A stretch of DNA of 21,275 bases, taken from an uncultured Rhodocyclaceae bacterium (lineage in GTDB: Bacteria; Pseudomonadota; Gammaproteobacteria; Burkholderiales; Rhodocyclaceae). Of this stretch, positions 1-6,713 are shown piece by piece. A program made the position numbers and the translations under genes. The stretch's first letter is position 1, and each line of letters starts with the position of its first letter. The stretch lies in contig CAKQRL010000021.1 in NCBI GenBank assembly GCA_934271525.1, positions 1 through 21,275 of the forward strand, read 5' to 3'. Under the pieces are notes generated by a model that had not been told where the DNA came from, ran no database searches, and worked only from the letters and a program-made list of their open reading frames with translations.

Positions 1-12
1 AAATAACTATTC

Positions 13-33
13 GGGGGGGGGGGGGGGGGGGGG
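13..33. repeat. 21-bp poly-G homopolymer
   Basis: Twenty-one consecutive G. Read on the minus strand, an ATG at 48-46 is followed by K-Q-C-L and then the C run, the same layout as the poly-C gene at the right end of the window (start codon, a few codons, poly-C). With 21 C that frame reaches TAG right after the run; with 20 or 22 C it stays open to the window edge. An alternative ATG at 40-38 is open at the present length. This could be a contingency tract of a gene lying mostly left of the window, or a sequencing or assembly artefact; long G runs are error-prone. No protein can be called from so few codons. Confidence 0.6.
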
Positions 34-106
34 TAAACATTGTTTCATTCTTTCGGTTAGCCAAAAAAATGGCGATTTTACCCAAAGCCAAGGCAGCTGA
101 CAATTT

Positions 107-146
107 TCCACGGTAAACACCAAAAAAATTTGGCGTTTACCGTGGA
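107..146. terminator. Paired inverted TCCACGGTAAAC repeat downstream of galU
   Basis: Two exact cores (107-118 and, inverted, 135-146) flank a 16-bp A/T-rich centre that itself partly pairs, giving a hairpin of about 17 bp with one mismatch. It lies 8 bp beyond the galU stop codon, so it probably ends the hemN-safE-copA-galU transcript. In the galU direction the stem is followed by AAAATTG rather than a T run, so it is not a textbook intrinsic terminator. The remaining gene-free bases 34-106 and 147-153 show no other feature except an 18-bp stretch (62-79) that recurs exactly at 3326-3343. Confidence 0.7.
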
Positions 147-153
147 TTTTTGC

Positions 154-1110
154 TTAAAAACTTTGTTTTCTCAGCCATTCTTTGAAGTCTTTGCCGATTT
201 CAGAATGGCGTTGGCCAAGCGTAACAGTGGCTTTTAAATAGCCCAATTTGGAGCCGCAGTCGTAACGTGTGCCTTGGTAGCGGTAAGCAAGAACGGCTTC
301 TTTTTTTAAAAGTTCGGCAATGGCATCGGTTAGTTGAATTTCGCCGCCTGTGCCCGGTTTTGCGTTTTTTAAATAATCAAAAATTTTGCCGCTCAACACG
401 TAACGCCCAACCACGCCCAAGGTTGAAGGTGCTGCGTCTGGTTCGGGTTTTTCAACCAAACCAATCACACGTTCTACGTTTTCTAAATTCCCCGTTGTTC
501 CTTTATTTCCAAGAGTTGCGGCGCTTTTAGAATCGCCAAGATTTCTGCCATTTTCGGTATTTTTAAGATGATCGCTTGCGATTTTTTCCGTTTCTGCAAT
601 GCCGTATTGATTCGTGTCTGCCCGTGGCACATCTTGCACCGCCAAGATTGTGGCGGGCTTTGCTTTATAAATCTCCAACATTTGTTTTAAAACGCCCGGC
701 TTTGAATCGAGCAAATCGTCAGCAAGCAAAACGGCAAAATCATCTTTTCCCACCACGCTTTGGGCGCACAAAACCGCATGCCCCAAGCCGAGCGCTTCTT
801 GCTGGCGAATGTAGACACAATGAATGTGGCGCGGCAAAAGGTGTTGCACAAAATCCAACATTTTGTATTTTTGGCGCAACATCAATTCGTTTTCCAATTC
901 ATAGGCTTTGTCAAAATGGTCTTCAATGGCGCGTTTGGAGCGGCCGGTGACGAAAATCATTTCGGTGATTCCGGCTTCTACCGCTTCTTCCACGGCGTAT
1001 TGAATCAAAGGTTTATCCACCACCGGCAACATTTCTTTGGGGCTGGCTTTGGTGGCGGGCAAAAATCGTGTGCCCAAACCAGCAACCGGAAAAACGGCTT
1101 TTTTAATCAT
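154..1110 (-). CDS. galU: UTP--glucose-1-phosphate uridylyltransferase
   Basis: Makes UDP-glucose from UTP and glucose-1-phosphate in the cytoplasm, feeding lipopolysaccharide, capsule and other envelope glycan synthesis. The N-terminus carries the nucleotide-binding signature (FPVAGLGTRFLPATK, residues 7-21), a metal-site LLADD near 128-132, and the late GGEIQLTDAI segment (255-264). I chose the ATG at 1110 because it starts the family-typical MIKKAVFPVAG and has a GGAG 7 bases upstream; longer readings run into copA. Its start overlaps the end of copA by 8 bp, implying translational coupling as the last gene of the hemN-safE-copA-galU set. At 318 residues it is somewhat long: an N/G/T-rich low-complexity stretch at about 177-212 interrupts the region between QYGIA and VIGLVEKP, where relatives have a short loop. 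Identification is very secure. Confidence 0.96.
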   Translation of the reverse strand: MIKKAVFPVAGLGTRFLPATKASPKEMLPVVDKPLIQYAVEEAVEAGITEMIFVTGRSKRAIEDHFDKAYELENELMLRQKYKMLDFVQHLLPRHIHCVYIRQQEALGLGHAVLCAQSVVGKDDFAVLLADDLLDSKPGVLKQMLEIYKAKPATILAVQDVPRADTNQYGIAETEKIASDHLKNTENGRNLGDSKSAATLGNKGTTGNLENVERVIGLVEKPEPDAAPSTLGVVGRYVLSGKIFDYLKNAKPGTGGEIQLTDAIAELLKKEAVLAYRYQGTRYDCGSKLGYLKATVTLGQRHSEIGKDFKEWLRKQSF

Positions 1111-3259
1111 TTTCAAACTCCACAAAAGGTCGCCAAGCTTTGAGCCGCAAGGCATTGGTCAAAACGGAAATGGAACTTGCCGCCATTGCCAAGCCCGCAA
1201 CAGTCGGCGTTAAAAAACCTGCGGCGGCAAAGGGCAAAGCCAACAAATTGTAAATGAAGGCAAAAAAAAGGTTTTGTTTTATTTTTTTGAGCGTGGCTTT
1301 TGAAAGCGAGACCGCATTGGCGATGGCGTTTAAATCGTTTTTAATCAAGGTGATATCCGCTGCTTGGTGGGCAATATGGGCGGCTGAACCCATCGCAAAG
1401 CCCACATCCGCGGTGGAAAGCGCCACCGAATCGTTGATGCCATCGCCCGCCATTGCCGTGACAAAACCTTGATTTTGAAAGTTTTTTAAGAGATTCGCTT
1501 TGTCTTGTGGAAGCAATCGGGCGTAAAAATCAATCGCCAAAAGACGGGCGATTTTTTCAGCCGCTTGTGGAAAGTCGCCCGTGAGCATCACGGTTTTGAT
1601 GCCCATTTTTTTAAGATTGCAAATAGCGGATGGCGTTTTTTCACGCAAAGAATCAGAAAGTGCAAAAGCCAAAACGGCTTCATCATTCACATAAAGAACA
1701 ACAAGCGTTTTGGCTTCATCTGCCCATTTTTTTAAAATCGGATTGTCTAAATTTTTGGGTGCGCCCAAAAAAATGGTTTGGTTTTTGGTTTGCGCTTGGA
1801 TGCCGAATCCCGCCAAATTTTCAATATTTTTCAAAAAAATTGGCGGTTCACCGTGGATTTTTGCTTTTAAAAATTCAACGATGGCGCGGGCAATTGGATG
1901 ATTGGAAGAATTTTCCAACGCATCAACCATTGCCAACCACGCGGGGTTTTCTTCTTTTAAAAAAGCAAAGTCGGCAACCGAAGGTTTGCCCTTTGTTAAG
2001 GTGCCTGTTTTGTCAATAGCCAACAAATTCAAATGTGCGGCTTTTTCCAAAGCTTGGGCATTTTTAATCAAAATGCCCGACTGCGCGCCTTTGCCGATGC
2101 CAACAACCAAAGCGGCAGGCGTTGCCAAGCCAAGCGCGCAAGGGCAGGCAATCACCAACACGCAAACGCTGTTGATGAAGGCGTTTTCCCAATCGCCCAA
2201 AAAAAACGCCCAAAAAGAAAAGCAGCATAAAGCAATCACGCAGACGGCTGGAACAAAAATGGCGGCGATTTTGTCGGTTAAATTTTCAACTTTTGCTTTG
2301 CTATTTTGCGCTTCTTCTACTTGGGCGATGATGTTGGACAAAAGTGTGTCGCTGCCAACATTTTGCGCTTGGCAAAGCAAAACGCCGCTTTGGTTGATGG
2401 TGGCAGCAAAAACGCGGTCATTCGTTTTTTTGGTTTGAAAAACTGATTCGCCCGTGAGCATTGATTCATCTACTTCCGATTCGCCTTTCACAACCACGCC
2501 ATCAACGGCAATGGCTTCGCCCGGGCGCACTTGGAAAATATCGCCAGCGAGCAATAATTCAGCGGGAATTTCGCGCCAAGCCTTGCCATCTTGAATGCGG
2601 GCAATTTGCGGTTGCAGTTGGATGAGCGATTCCAACGCATCGCCTGTTTTTTCTTTGGCGCGGGATTCTAAAAATTTGCCCAGCAAAATAAGGGTAATCA
2701 CCATTGCCGCGCCTTCAAAATAAACGTGCGCTTTTAAATTAAAAAAGGTAACCACGCTTGAAAACGCCCACGCCATTGTTGTGCCCAAAACGACCAAAAC
2801 GTCCATGTTGGCGCTTTTGTGTTTTAAAGCGGCGGCAGCGCCGCGGTAAAATCGCGCCCCAACGCCAAACTGCACCAAACTTGCCAAAACAAACTGCCAA
2901 AAACGTGGCAATTCCGCGTGGATTCCAAAAGGCATCAAAAGCATTGGCAATGCCAAAGGCAGCGTGCATAAAATTGCAATGGATAACAATCGCTTTTCTT
3001 TTTTTTGGTTTTGGGCAATTTTTTCTTTTTCACTATGTTTGTTTTTGGGGTCAATTTTTTCAGCGGAAAAGCCCGCTTGGATGATGGCGTTTTTTAAATC
3101 GTTTTCAGAAGTTGGCGCGCCAAAGCGAATGCGCGCGCGGTTGTTGGTTAAATTCACATGCGCTTGCACATTGGGCAAAGCGTTTAAAACTTTGGTTAAG
3201 CGCGCCGAGCAAGATGTGCAATGCATTCCGCCGACCAAAAATTCAATGCAATTTTCCAT
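1103..3259 (-). CDS. copA: Copper-translocating P1B-type ATPase
   Basis: A heavy-metal P-type ATPase that pumps Cu(I) across the inner membrane. Seen in order: one HMA metal-binding domain with GMHCTSC (11-17), membrane helices, actuator TGES (269-272), membrane CPC (372-374), phosphorylated Asp416 in DKTGTLT, nucleotide-domain HP (454-455), GDGIND (605-610), and C-terminal YN and MxxSS helices (670-671, 692-696) typical of Cu(I) pumps. The start is the ATG at 3259; upstream reading would pass through repeats and use TTG. No Shine-Dalgarno is visible because a repeat copy fills the leader. Beside safE, hemN and fnr it may serve cytochrome oxidase copper supply (FixI/CtpA-type) rather than detoxification; the sequence alone does not settle this. 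A repeat copy lies in frame at residues 468-481. Confidence 0.95.
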   Translation of the reverse strand: MENCIEFLVGGMHCTSCSARLTKVLNALPNVQAHVNLTNNRARIRFGAPTSENDLKNAIIQAGFSAEKIDPKNKHSEKEKIAQNQKKEKRLLSIAILCTLPLALPMLLMPFGIHAELPRFWQFVLASLVQFGVGARFYRGAAAALKHKSANMDVLVVLGTTMAWAFSSVVTFFNLKAHVYFEGAAMVITLILLGKFLESRAKEKTGDALESLIQLQPQIARIQDGKAWREIPAELLLAGDIFQVRPGEAIAVDGVVVKGESEVDESMLTGESVFQTKKTNDRVFAATINQSGVLLCQAQNVGSDTLLSNIIAQVEEAQNSKAKVENLTDKIAAIFVPAVCVIALCCFSFWAFFLGDWENAFINSVCVLVIACPCALGLATPAALVVGIGKGAQSGILIKNAQALEKAAHLNLLAIDKTGTLTKGKPSVADFAFLKEENPAWLAMVDALENSSNHPIARAIVEFLKAKIHGEPPIFLKNIENLAGFGIQAQTKNQTIFLGAPKNLDNPILKKWADEAKTLVVLYVNDEAVLAFALSDSLREKTPSAICNLKKMGIKTVMLTGDFPQAAEKIARLLAIDFYARLLPQDKANLLKNFQNQGFVTAMAGDGINDSVALSTADVGFAMGSAAHIAHQAADITLIKNDLNAIANAVSLSKATLKKIKQNLFFAFIYNLLALPFAAAGFLTPTVAGLAMAASSISVLTNALRLKAWRPFVEFEND
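1826..1857 (-). repeat. TCCACGGT repeat copy inside copA
   Basis: Minus-orientation core TCCACGGTGAAC at 1857-1846 followed by the usual T7-G-A5 tract. It is read in frame on the copA strand as I-H-G-E-P-P-I-F-L-K-N-I-E-N, residues 468-481, in the nucleotide-binding domain just after the HP motif helix. No flanking target duplication is apparent. Confidence 0.85.
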
Positions 3260-3261
3260 GG

Positions 3262-3292
3262 TTTTTGAAAAAAATATTGGGTAGACCGTGGA
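3262..3292 (-). repeat. TCCACGGT repeat copy in copA leader
   Basis: Core variant TCCACGGTCTAC (3292-3281), the most divergent of the 19 copies, followed by ATATTTTTTTCAAAAA. The tract runs up to 3 bp before the copA start codon, occupying the place where a ribosome binding site would be. Confidence 0.8.
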
Positions 3293-3295
3293 AAA

Positions 3296-3331
3296 TTGCA
3301 AAAGTTGCAAAAGTTGCAAAAGTTGCAAAAA
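3296..3331. repeat. Four tandem 9-bp repeats (TTGCAAAAG)
   Basis: Three exact units of TTGCAAAAG and a fourth with one change, at 3296-3331, between two repeat cores that point away from each other (3281-3292 and 3343-3354). It lies in the safE-copA gap. The 18-bp stretch right after it (3326-3343) recurs exactly at 62-79. The unit length keeps any minus-strand frame (reading L-L-Q), so a TTG-start extension of copA is formally open but implausible. Confidence 0.85.
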
Positions 3332-3342
3332 AATGGCGATTT

Positions 3343-3373
3343 TCCACGGTCAACATTAAAAAATTTTGAAAAA
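3343..3373 (+). repeat. TCCACGGT repeat copy at the 3' end of safE
   Basis: Core TCCACGGTCAAC (3343-3354) followed by ATTAAAAAATTTTGAAAAA. On the minus strand the A/T tract encodes the last residues of the SafE-like protein (K-F-F-K-I-F) and its TAA stop at 3358-3356. Confidence 0.85.
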
Positions 3374-4003
3374 TTTCAGCAAATTGTAAAAGCCCAAAAT
3401 CGCAAAAAAAATCAACAAAACGCCGGCGATTTTTTGAAAATTTTGGCGGAATTTTTGGCTAATTTTTTGCAAAAAAAACGGCGCCAAGAGCAAATTCGGC
3501 AATGTTCCAAGCGAAAACGCCGCCATTAAAGCCATGGCTTTCAAAGCGTTGGCTGATGCAAGCGCTGCGGCAAAGGCGGAATACAAAAGCCCGCAGGGCA
3601 TCAATCCCCATAAAACGCCCAAAAAAAAGGCGTGCGATTTTTTAGAAACAGGCAAAAATTGTTGGGTTTTGGGCAAGATTTTTTGCCAAACAATGCCGCC
3701 GATTTTTTCAAAAGGCAGAATAAGTTTTGAAAATCCCAAAAAATAAAACCCCATGGCAAGCATTAAAAAAACGGCAAAAGCGTAAAAAAACACGCGTAAA
3801 TAAAATGAATCGACAAGCAAAAATCCAACTTCACCCAAAGCGCCAAGCATTGTGCCGACCGCAATATATGATGCAATGCGCCCAAGGTTATAAAGCCACA
3901 AAACATTGGCGCTGCCTAGCATCATCGTTACAATGCCGCCGCACATACCCAAACAATGCGCACCGCCCAATAAACCAGCCAAAAAAATCGCCCAAAATTC
4001 CAC
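3356..4003 (-). CDS. Sulfite exporter TauE/SafE-family (DsbD_2-like) membrane protein
   Basis: A small polytopic inner-membrane protein with about six hydrophobic segments. It carries paired motifs of the family seen near cbb3-oxidase genes: G-A-H-C-L-G-M-C-G-G at the start of helix 1 and G-L-M-P-C-G-L-L-Y-S-A at the mid-protein helix, each with conserved cysteines. The precise substrate is not known; a role in copper or redox handling for cytochrome oxidase assembly is inferred from hemN, fnr and copA next door. The start is uncertain: no ATG precedes the first helix. I give GTG at 4003, formed by the CCGTGG of a repeat copy; TTG at 4009, 4015 or 4078 (the last overlapping hemN by 50 bp) are alternatives. 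The last six codons and the stop also come from a repeat copy. The length is 215 residues from the chosen start. Confidence 0.85.
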   Translation of the reverse strand: MEFWAIFLAGLLGGAHCLGMCGGIVTMMLGSANVLWLYNLGRIASYIAVGTMLGALGEVGFLLVDSFYLRVFFYAFAVFLMLAMGFYFLGFSKLILPFEKIGGIVWQKILPKTQQFLPVSKKSHAFFLGVLWGLMPCGLLYSAFAAALASANALKAMALMAAFSLGTLPNLLLAPFFLQKISQKFRQNFQKIAGVLLIFFAILGFYNLLKFFKIF

Positions 4004-4029
4004 GGTCAACCCCAAAAAATTTTGAAAAT
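3999..4029 (+). repeat. TCCACGGT repeat copy at the hemN-safE junction
   Basis: Core TCCACGGTCAAC (3999-4010) followed by CCCAAAAAATTTTGAAAA. It fills the whole space between the hemN stop (4031-4029) and the first helix of SafE, and its inverted core contains every non-ATG start candidate close to the membrane domain. Confidence 0.85.
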
Positions 4030-5429
4030 TAAATGACTTTGGAATAACGCGCGCGCGATTGTTGTAAATATTGGTCAAAAACCATCGCCACCACGCGCAC
4101 CAGCATACGCCCGGCGGGCAAAATGCGCATTTCTGAATGGTTTAATTCCAACAAACCAGCGGATTGCATTTCACTTAAAGCGCGCAATTCTTTGGCAAAA
4201 TAGCTTTTAAAATCAATGGAATATTGCGATTCTACCGCTTTAAAATCAAGCGCAAAATGGCACATCAATTGTTGGATTAAATCGCGGCGCAAAATATCAT
4301 CGGCATAAAGTGCAATGCCGCGCGCAATGGGCAGTTGGTTGTGGTCAAGTGGCGCGTAATAAGTTTCTTGTGTTTTGTGGTTTTGAAAATAAGAATCGCC
4401 CACTTTGCTGATGGAAGAAGTGCCAAATGCCAACATATCGCAATCTTTGTGCGTGGAATAACCTTGAAAATTGCGGTGCAAGCGTTTTTCGCGTTGCGCT
4501 GTGGCAAGTTCGTCATCGGGCAAAGCAAAATGATCCATACCAATAAAAACATAACCCGCATGAATGAGTTTTTGAATGCTCATAGACAAAATGGCAAGTT
4601 TGGTTTGGGGCGTGGGCAAATCTTCGGTATGAATGCGGCGTTGCGGCATAAACAATTGCGGCAAATGCGCGTAATTGTAAATGGATAAGCGATTGGGGCG
4701 CATTTTCAAAACGCGTTCAATGGTGTCTTCAAATGTTTGCAAAGTTTGGTGGGGTAAACCGTAAATCAAATCAATGGATACCGATTGAAAGCCGTTTTGT
4801 CGTGCGGCATTGATAACGTTTTGGGTTTCTTCTTCGCTTTGCACGCGGTTAATGGCGTGTTGCACTTTGTCGTTTAAGTCTTGCACGCCAACGCTCATGC
4901 GGTTAAAACCCAATTCGCCCAACAGCGCCACTGTTTCAACGCTGACTTTTCTGGGGTCGACTTCAATAGAATATTCGCCATTTTTTTGCAGTTGAAAATG
5001 TTTTTTGGTTAAAGCCATCAATTGGCGCATTTCATTGTGGGATAAAAAAGTAGGCGTGCCGCCGCCCCAATGCAGTTGTTCAACCGAACGCGATTCATCC
5101 GATTTTAAAAAAGAGTCGTGCAAAGCCAATTCTTTTGCCAAATAATCCAAATAAAGGGCGCTTTCACTGTGATTTTTGGTGGCAATTTTGTTGCAAGCGC
5201 AATAAAAACAAATGGTGTTGCAAAAAGGAATATGAAAATAAAGCGACAAAGCGCGTTTGGGATTGTTGGCGCGTTCTTTTAAAAAATCTTCGGCATTTTG
5301 GGATGAAAAATCCGTTGTAAAGCGGTCGGCAGTGGGATAAGAAGTATAGCGCGGACCATTGATGTCAAAGCGTTCAATGAGTTTGGTATCAAAAACAAAA
5401 TCCGCAAAAGAAAAATTCAGTGCCTTCAT
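4029..5429 (-). CDS. hemN: Oxygen-independent coproporphyrinogen III oxidase
   Basis: A radical SAM enzyme that decarboxylates coproporphyrinogen III to protoporphyrinogen IX without oxygen, for haem synthesis under low oxygen. The cluster motif is Cys70-x3-Cys74-x2-Cys77 with a further Cys79, matching HemN (C-x3-C-x2-C-x-C) after the usual D-I-N-G-P-R-Y-T-S-Y-P-T start. W-G-G-G-T-P-T follows, and the protein has HemN length (466 residues). I chose the ATG at 5429 giving MKALNFSF; the longer GTG start would overlap fnr. It is divergent from fnr with 45 bp between, and hemN is a classic FNR target, so regulation by its neighbour is likely, although I see no clean FNR box. No Shine-Dalgarno is visible. 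Confidence 0.95.
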   Translation of the reverse strand: MKALNFSFADFVFDTKLIERFDINGPRYTSYPTADRFTTDFSSQNAEDFLKERANNPKRALSLYFHIPFCNTICFYCACNKIATKNHSESALYLDYLAKELALHDSFLKSDESRSVEQLHWGGGTPTFLSHNEMRQLMALTKKHFQLQKNGEYSIEVDPRKVSVETVALLGELGFNRMSVGVQDLNDKVQHAINRVQSEEETQNVINAARQNGFQSVSIDLIYGLPHQTLQTFEDTIERVLKMRPNRLSIYNYAHLPQLFMPQRRIHTEDLPTPQTKLAILSMSIQKLIHAGYVFIGMDHFALPDDELATAQREKRLHRNFQGYSTHKDCDMLAFGTSSISKVGDSYFQNHKTQETYYAPLDHNQLPIARGIALYADDILRRDLIQQLMCHFALDFKAVESQYSIDFKSYFAKELRALSEMQSAGLLELNHSEMRILPAGRMLVRVVAMVFDQYLQQSRARYSKVI

Positions 5430-5434
5430 AATGT

Positions 5435-5462
5435 TGTATAGTGTTAAAAAAAATTGAATCAA
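5435..5462 (-). promoter_or_regulatory. Candidate sigma70 promoter of hemN
   Basis: On the minus strand TTGATT (5462-5457), a 16-bp spacer, then TATACA (5440-5435). The expected transcription start falls at or within a few bases of the hemN ATG (5429), which would make the mRNA nearly leaderless, in keeping with the missing Shine-Dalgarno. Seen by eye only. Confidence 0.4.
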
Positions 5463-5474
5463 TATTAAATCAAA

Positions 5475-6206
5475 ATGCCCCAACACAATACGACCACACT
5501 ATCCATGCGTGCGCTCAAAACGGCGTGCGCACATTGCAATTTCCATGAATTGTGCCAACCCTTGGGGTTAAGCGTGGAAGATGTGGAACGCATTACGCAT
5601 TTGGTCAGCAACCAAAAGAGCCTCAAACGTGGCGATTCGCTTTACCGCGTGGGCAAACCATTTGAAGCCTTTTACGCCATCCGCACGGGTTTTTTTAAAA
5701 CCGATGTGATTTTTGAAGACGGCAGAACGCAGGTCACCGGTTTTCAAATGGAAGGCGATATTTTGGGCTTGGATGGTGTTGGCTCCAACGTCCACACCTG
5801 CAACGCCACGGCGCTTGAAAATAGCGAGGTTTGCATTATTCCTTATTCAAGAATTGAAACCATTTCAAAAGAAGTGCATAGCCTGCAACGCCATTTGCAC
5901 CAAGTGATGAGCCGCGAAATTGTGCAAGACCACCACGTGATGCTCTTGCTTGGCACAATGCGCGCCGAAGAACGCTTGGCGGCTTTTTTAATCAATTTGA
6001 GCAAACGCTTTTCCGCACGCGGCTTTTCGTCTAGCGAATTTCATTTGCGCATGACAAGAGAAGAAATCGGCAGTTTCTTGGGATTAAAACTTGAAACCGT
6101 TTCCCGCGTATTTTCACGTTTTCAAGACGAAGGCTTAATTGCCGTGCAACAAAAACACATCAAAATCACCAACCGCCCAAGATTGGAATCGGTTTTATCG
6201 CATTGA
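5475..6206 (+). CDS. fnr: Fnr-type Crp/Fnr transcription factor
   Basis: An oxygen-sensing global regulator that dimerises on an oxygen-labile [4Fe-4S] cluster and switches genes for microaerobic or anaerobic growth. The four ligands are visible: Cys18, Cys21 and Cys27 near the N-terminus (C-x2-C-x5-C) and Cys109, the same arrangement as E. coli FNR. A cNMP-binding-like beta-roll follows (about 30-140), then a dimer helix and a C-terminal helix-turn-helix with recognition helix L-E-T-V-S-R (Glu207, Ser210, Arg211), which reads TTGAT half-sites. The length is 243 residues. Divergent from hemN. A paired repeat 18 bp after its stop probably terminates it. Confidence 0.95.
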   Translation: MPQHNTTTLSMRALKTACAHCNFHELCQPLGLSVEDVERITHLVSNQKSLKRGDSLYRVGKPFEAFYAIRTGFFKTDVIFEDGRTQVTGFQMEGDILGLDGVGSNVHTCNATALENSEVCIIPYSRIETISKEVHSLQRHLHQVMSREIVQDHHVMLLLGTMRAEERLAAFLINLSKRFSARGFSSSEFHLRMTREEIGSFLGLKLETVSRVFSRFQDEGLIAVQQKHIKITNRPRLESVLSH

Positions 6207-6224
6207 ATTTTTATTTTCCAAAAA

Positions 6225-6275
6225 TCCACGGTAAACATTAAAAAAATTTGAAAAAAATATTTTGTTTACCGTGGA
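6225..6275. terminator. Paired inverted repeat between convergent fnr and higA-like gene
   Basis: Exact cores at 6225-6236 (plus) and 6264-6275 (minus) share a 27-bp A/T centre that holds both tracts. It sits in the 72-bp gap between two convergent genes. T-rich runs follow the stem in both directions (ATTTTA to the right, ATTTTT to the left), so a bidirectional terminator is likely. Confidence 0.8.
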
Positions 6276-6278
6276 ATT

Positions 6279-6551
6279 TTATAAAAATTCAATTTTTAAT
6301 CGTTTGCCAAAAGCATTGGCATAAGATTTTAAAGTGGCAAGGGTTGGGTTGGATTTTAAACTTTCTAATCTTGCAATCGCACTTTTGGTGGTGTGCATTT
6401 TTTGCGCCAATTCTTCTTGGGTAAAATTGGCAGATTTTCGCAATTCAATGAGTTTGGCATGCAATTCAAACTCATCGCACAAACTTTCATAAGCCGCTTT
6501 GACTTCATGGTCAGCGAGCGCTTCTTTTTTAAATTTCTGGTAGCTTTTCAT
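6279..6551 (-). CDS. HigA-like XRE-family antitoxin
   Basis: A 90-residue protein with an XRE-type helix-turn-helix at about 37-75 (F-T-Q-E-E-L-A-Q-K-M-H-T-T-K-S-A-I-A-R-L-E), as in HigA antitoxins, which neutralise a RelE/HigB-type toxin and repress their own operon. The start ATG overlaps the TGA stop of the upstream remnant (ATGA), the usual coupling of toxin then antitoxin. That toxin remnant lacks its N-terminal half, so this looks like an orphan antitoxin, perhaps still acting as a repressor or as protection against related toxins. Family assignment is good; partner and function are inference. Confidence 0.8.
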   Translation of the reverse strand: MKSYQKFKKEALADHEVKAAYESLCDEFELHAKLIELRKSANFTQEELAQKMHTTKSAIARLESLKSNPTLATLKSYANAFGKRLKIEFL

Positions 6552-6700
6552 TTCAATGCCTTTGAGTGTTTTATTGCCAAATCCAAATCCTTTTGTGGAA
6601 TTTTGGATGATTTTTTAATCACAGTGTGCAAAATAACGATTTTTTTGCCGACCATATTGATTTCATTAGCACAAAAGCTAACTTTAAAAAAAATCTTTGT
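6548..6700 (-). pseudogene. 5'-truncated HigB/RelE-like (Gp49-type) toxin
   Basis: Translating 6700-6548 on the minus strand gives about 50 codons whose latter part (G-K-K-I-V-I-L-H-T-V-I-K-K-S-S-K-I-P-Q-K and then D-L-D-L-A-I-K) is the characteristic C-terminus of phage Gp49-like HigB toxins. Those toxins are usually near 100-115 residues, so about half is missing. The frame is closed by TAA at 6703-6701, inside a decayed copy of the repeat, and queG begins its stop 11 bp further on. The longest ATG-started reading is 35 residues (from 6655). Stop and antitoxin start overlap. I conclude an inactivated toxin gene. Confidence 0.75.
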
Positions 6701-6710
6701 TTACCATGTA
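6680..6710 (-). repeat. Decayed TCCACGGT repeat copy at the toxin breakpoint
   Basis: Minus strand TACATGGTAAAC (6710-6699) matches the core at 10 of 12 and is followed by AAAGATTTTTTTTAAAG, the expected tract. It marks the point where homology to HigB toxins stops. Confidence 0.6.
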
Positions 6711-6713
6711 CAA

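Noticed and set aside
267..1143. Plus-strand open frames opposite galU and copA, and similar antisense frames elsewhere
   Set aside because: They lie wholly over well-identified genes, have no family features and no ribosome binding sites.
241..1150. Shared C-G-S-K-L-G near the galU end and in the sequence before its start
   Set aside because: A short coincidental match; the upstream reading is copA in another frame.
3260..3328. TTG-started extension of copA (L-Q-L-L-Q-L-L-Q)
   Set aside because: It is translation of the 9-bp tandem array and a repeat copy; the HMA domain starts properly at 3259.
5430..5474. FNR box (TTGAT-N4-ATCAA) between hemN and fnr
   Set aside because: ATCAA-like words occur (TTGAATCAATATTAAATCAA) but no two half-sites have the right spacing.
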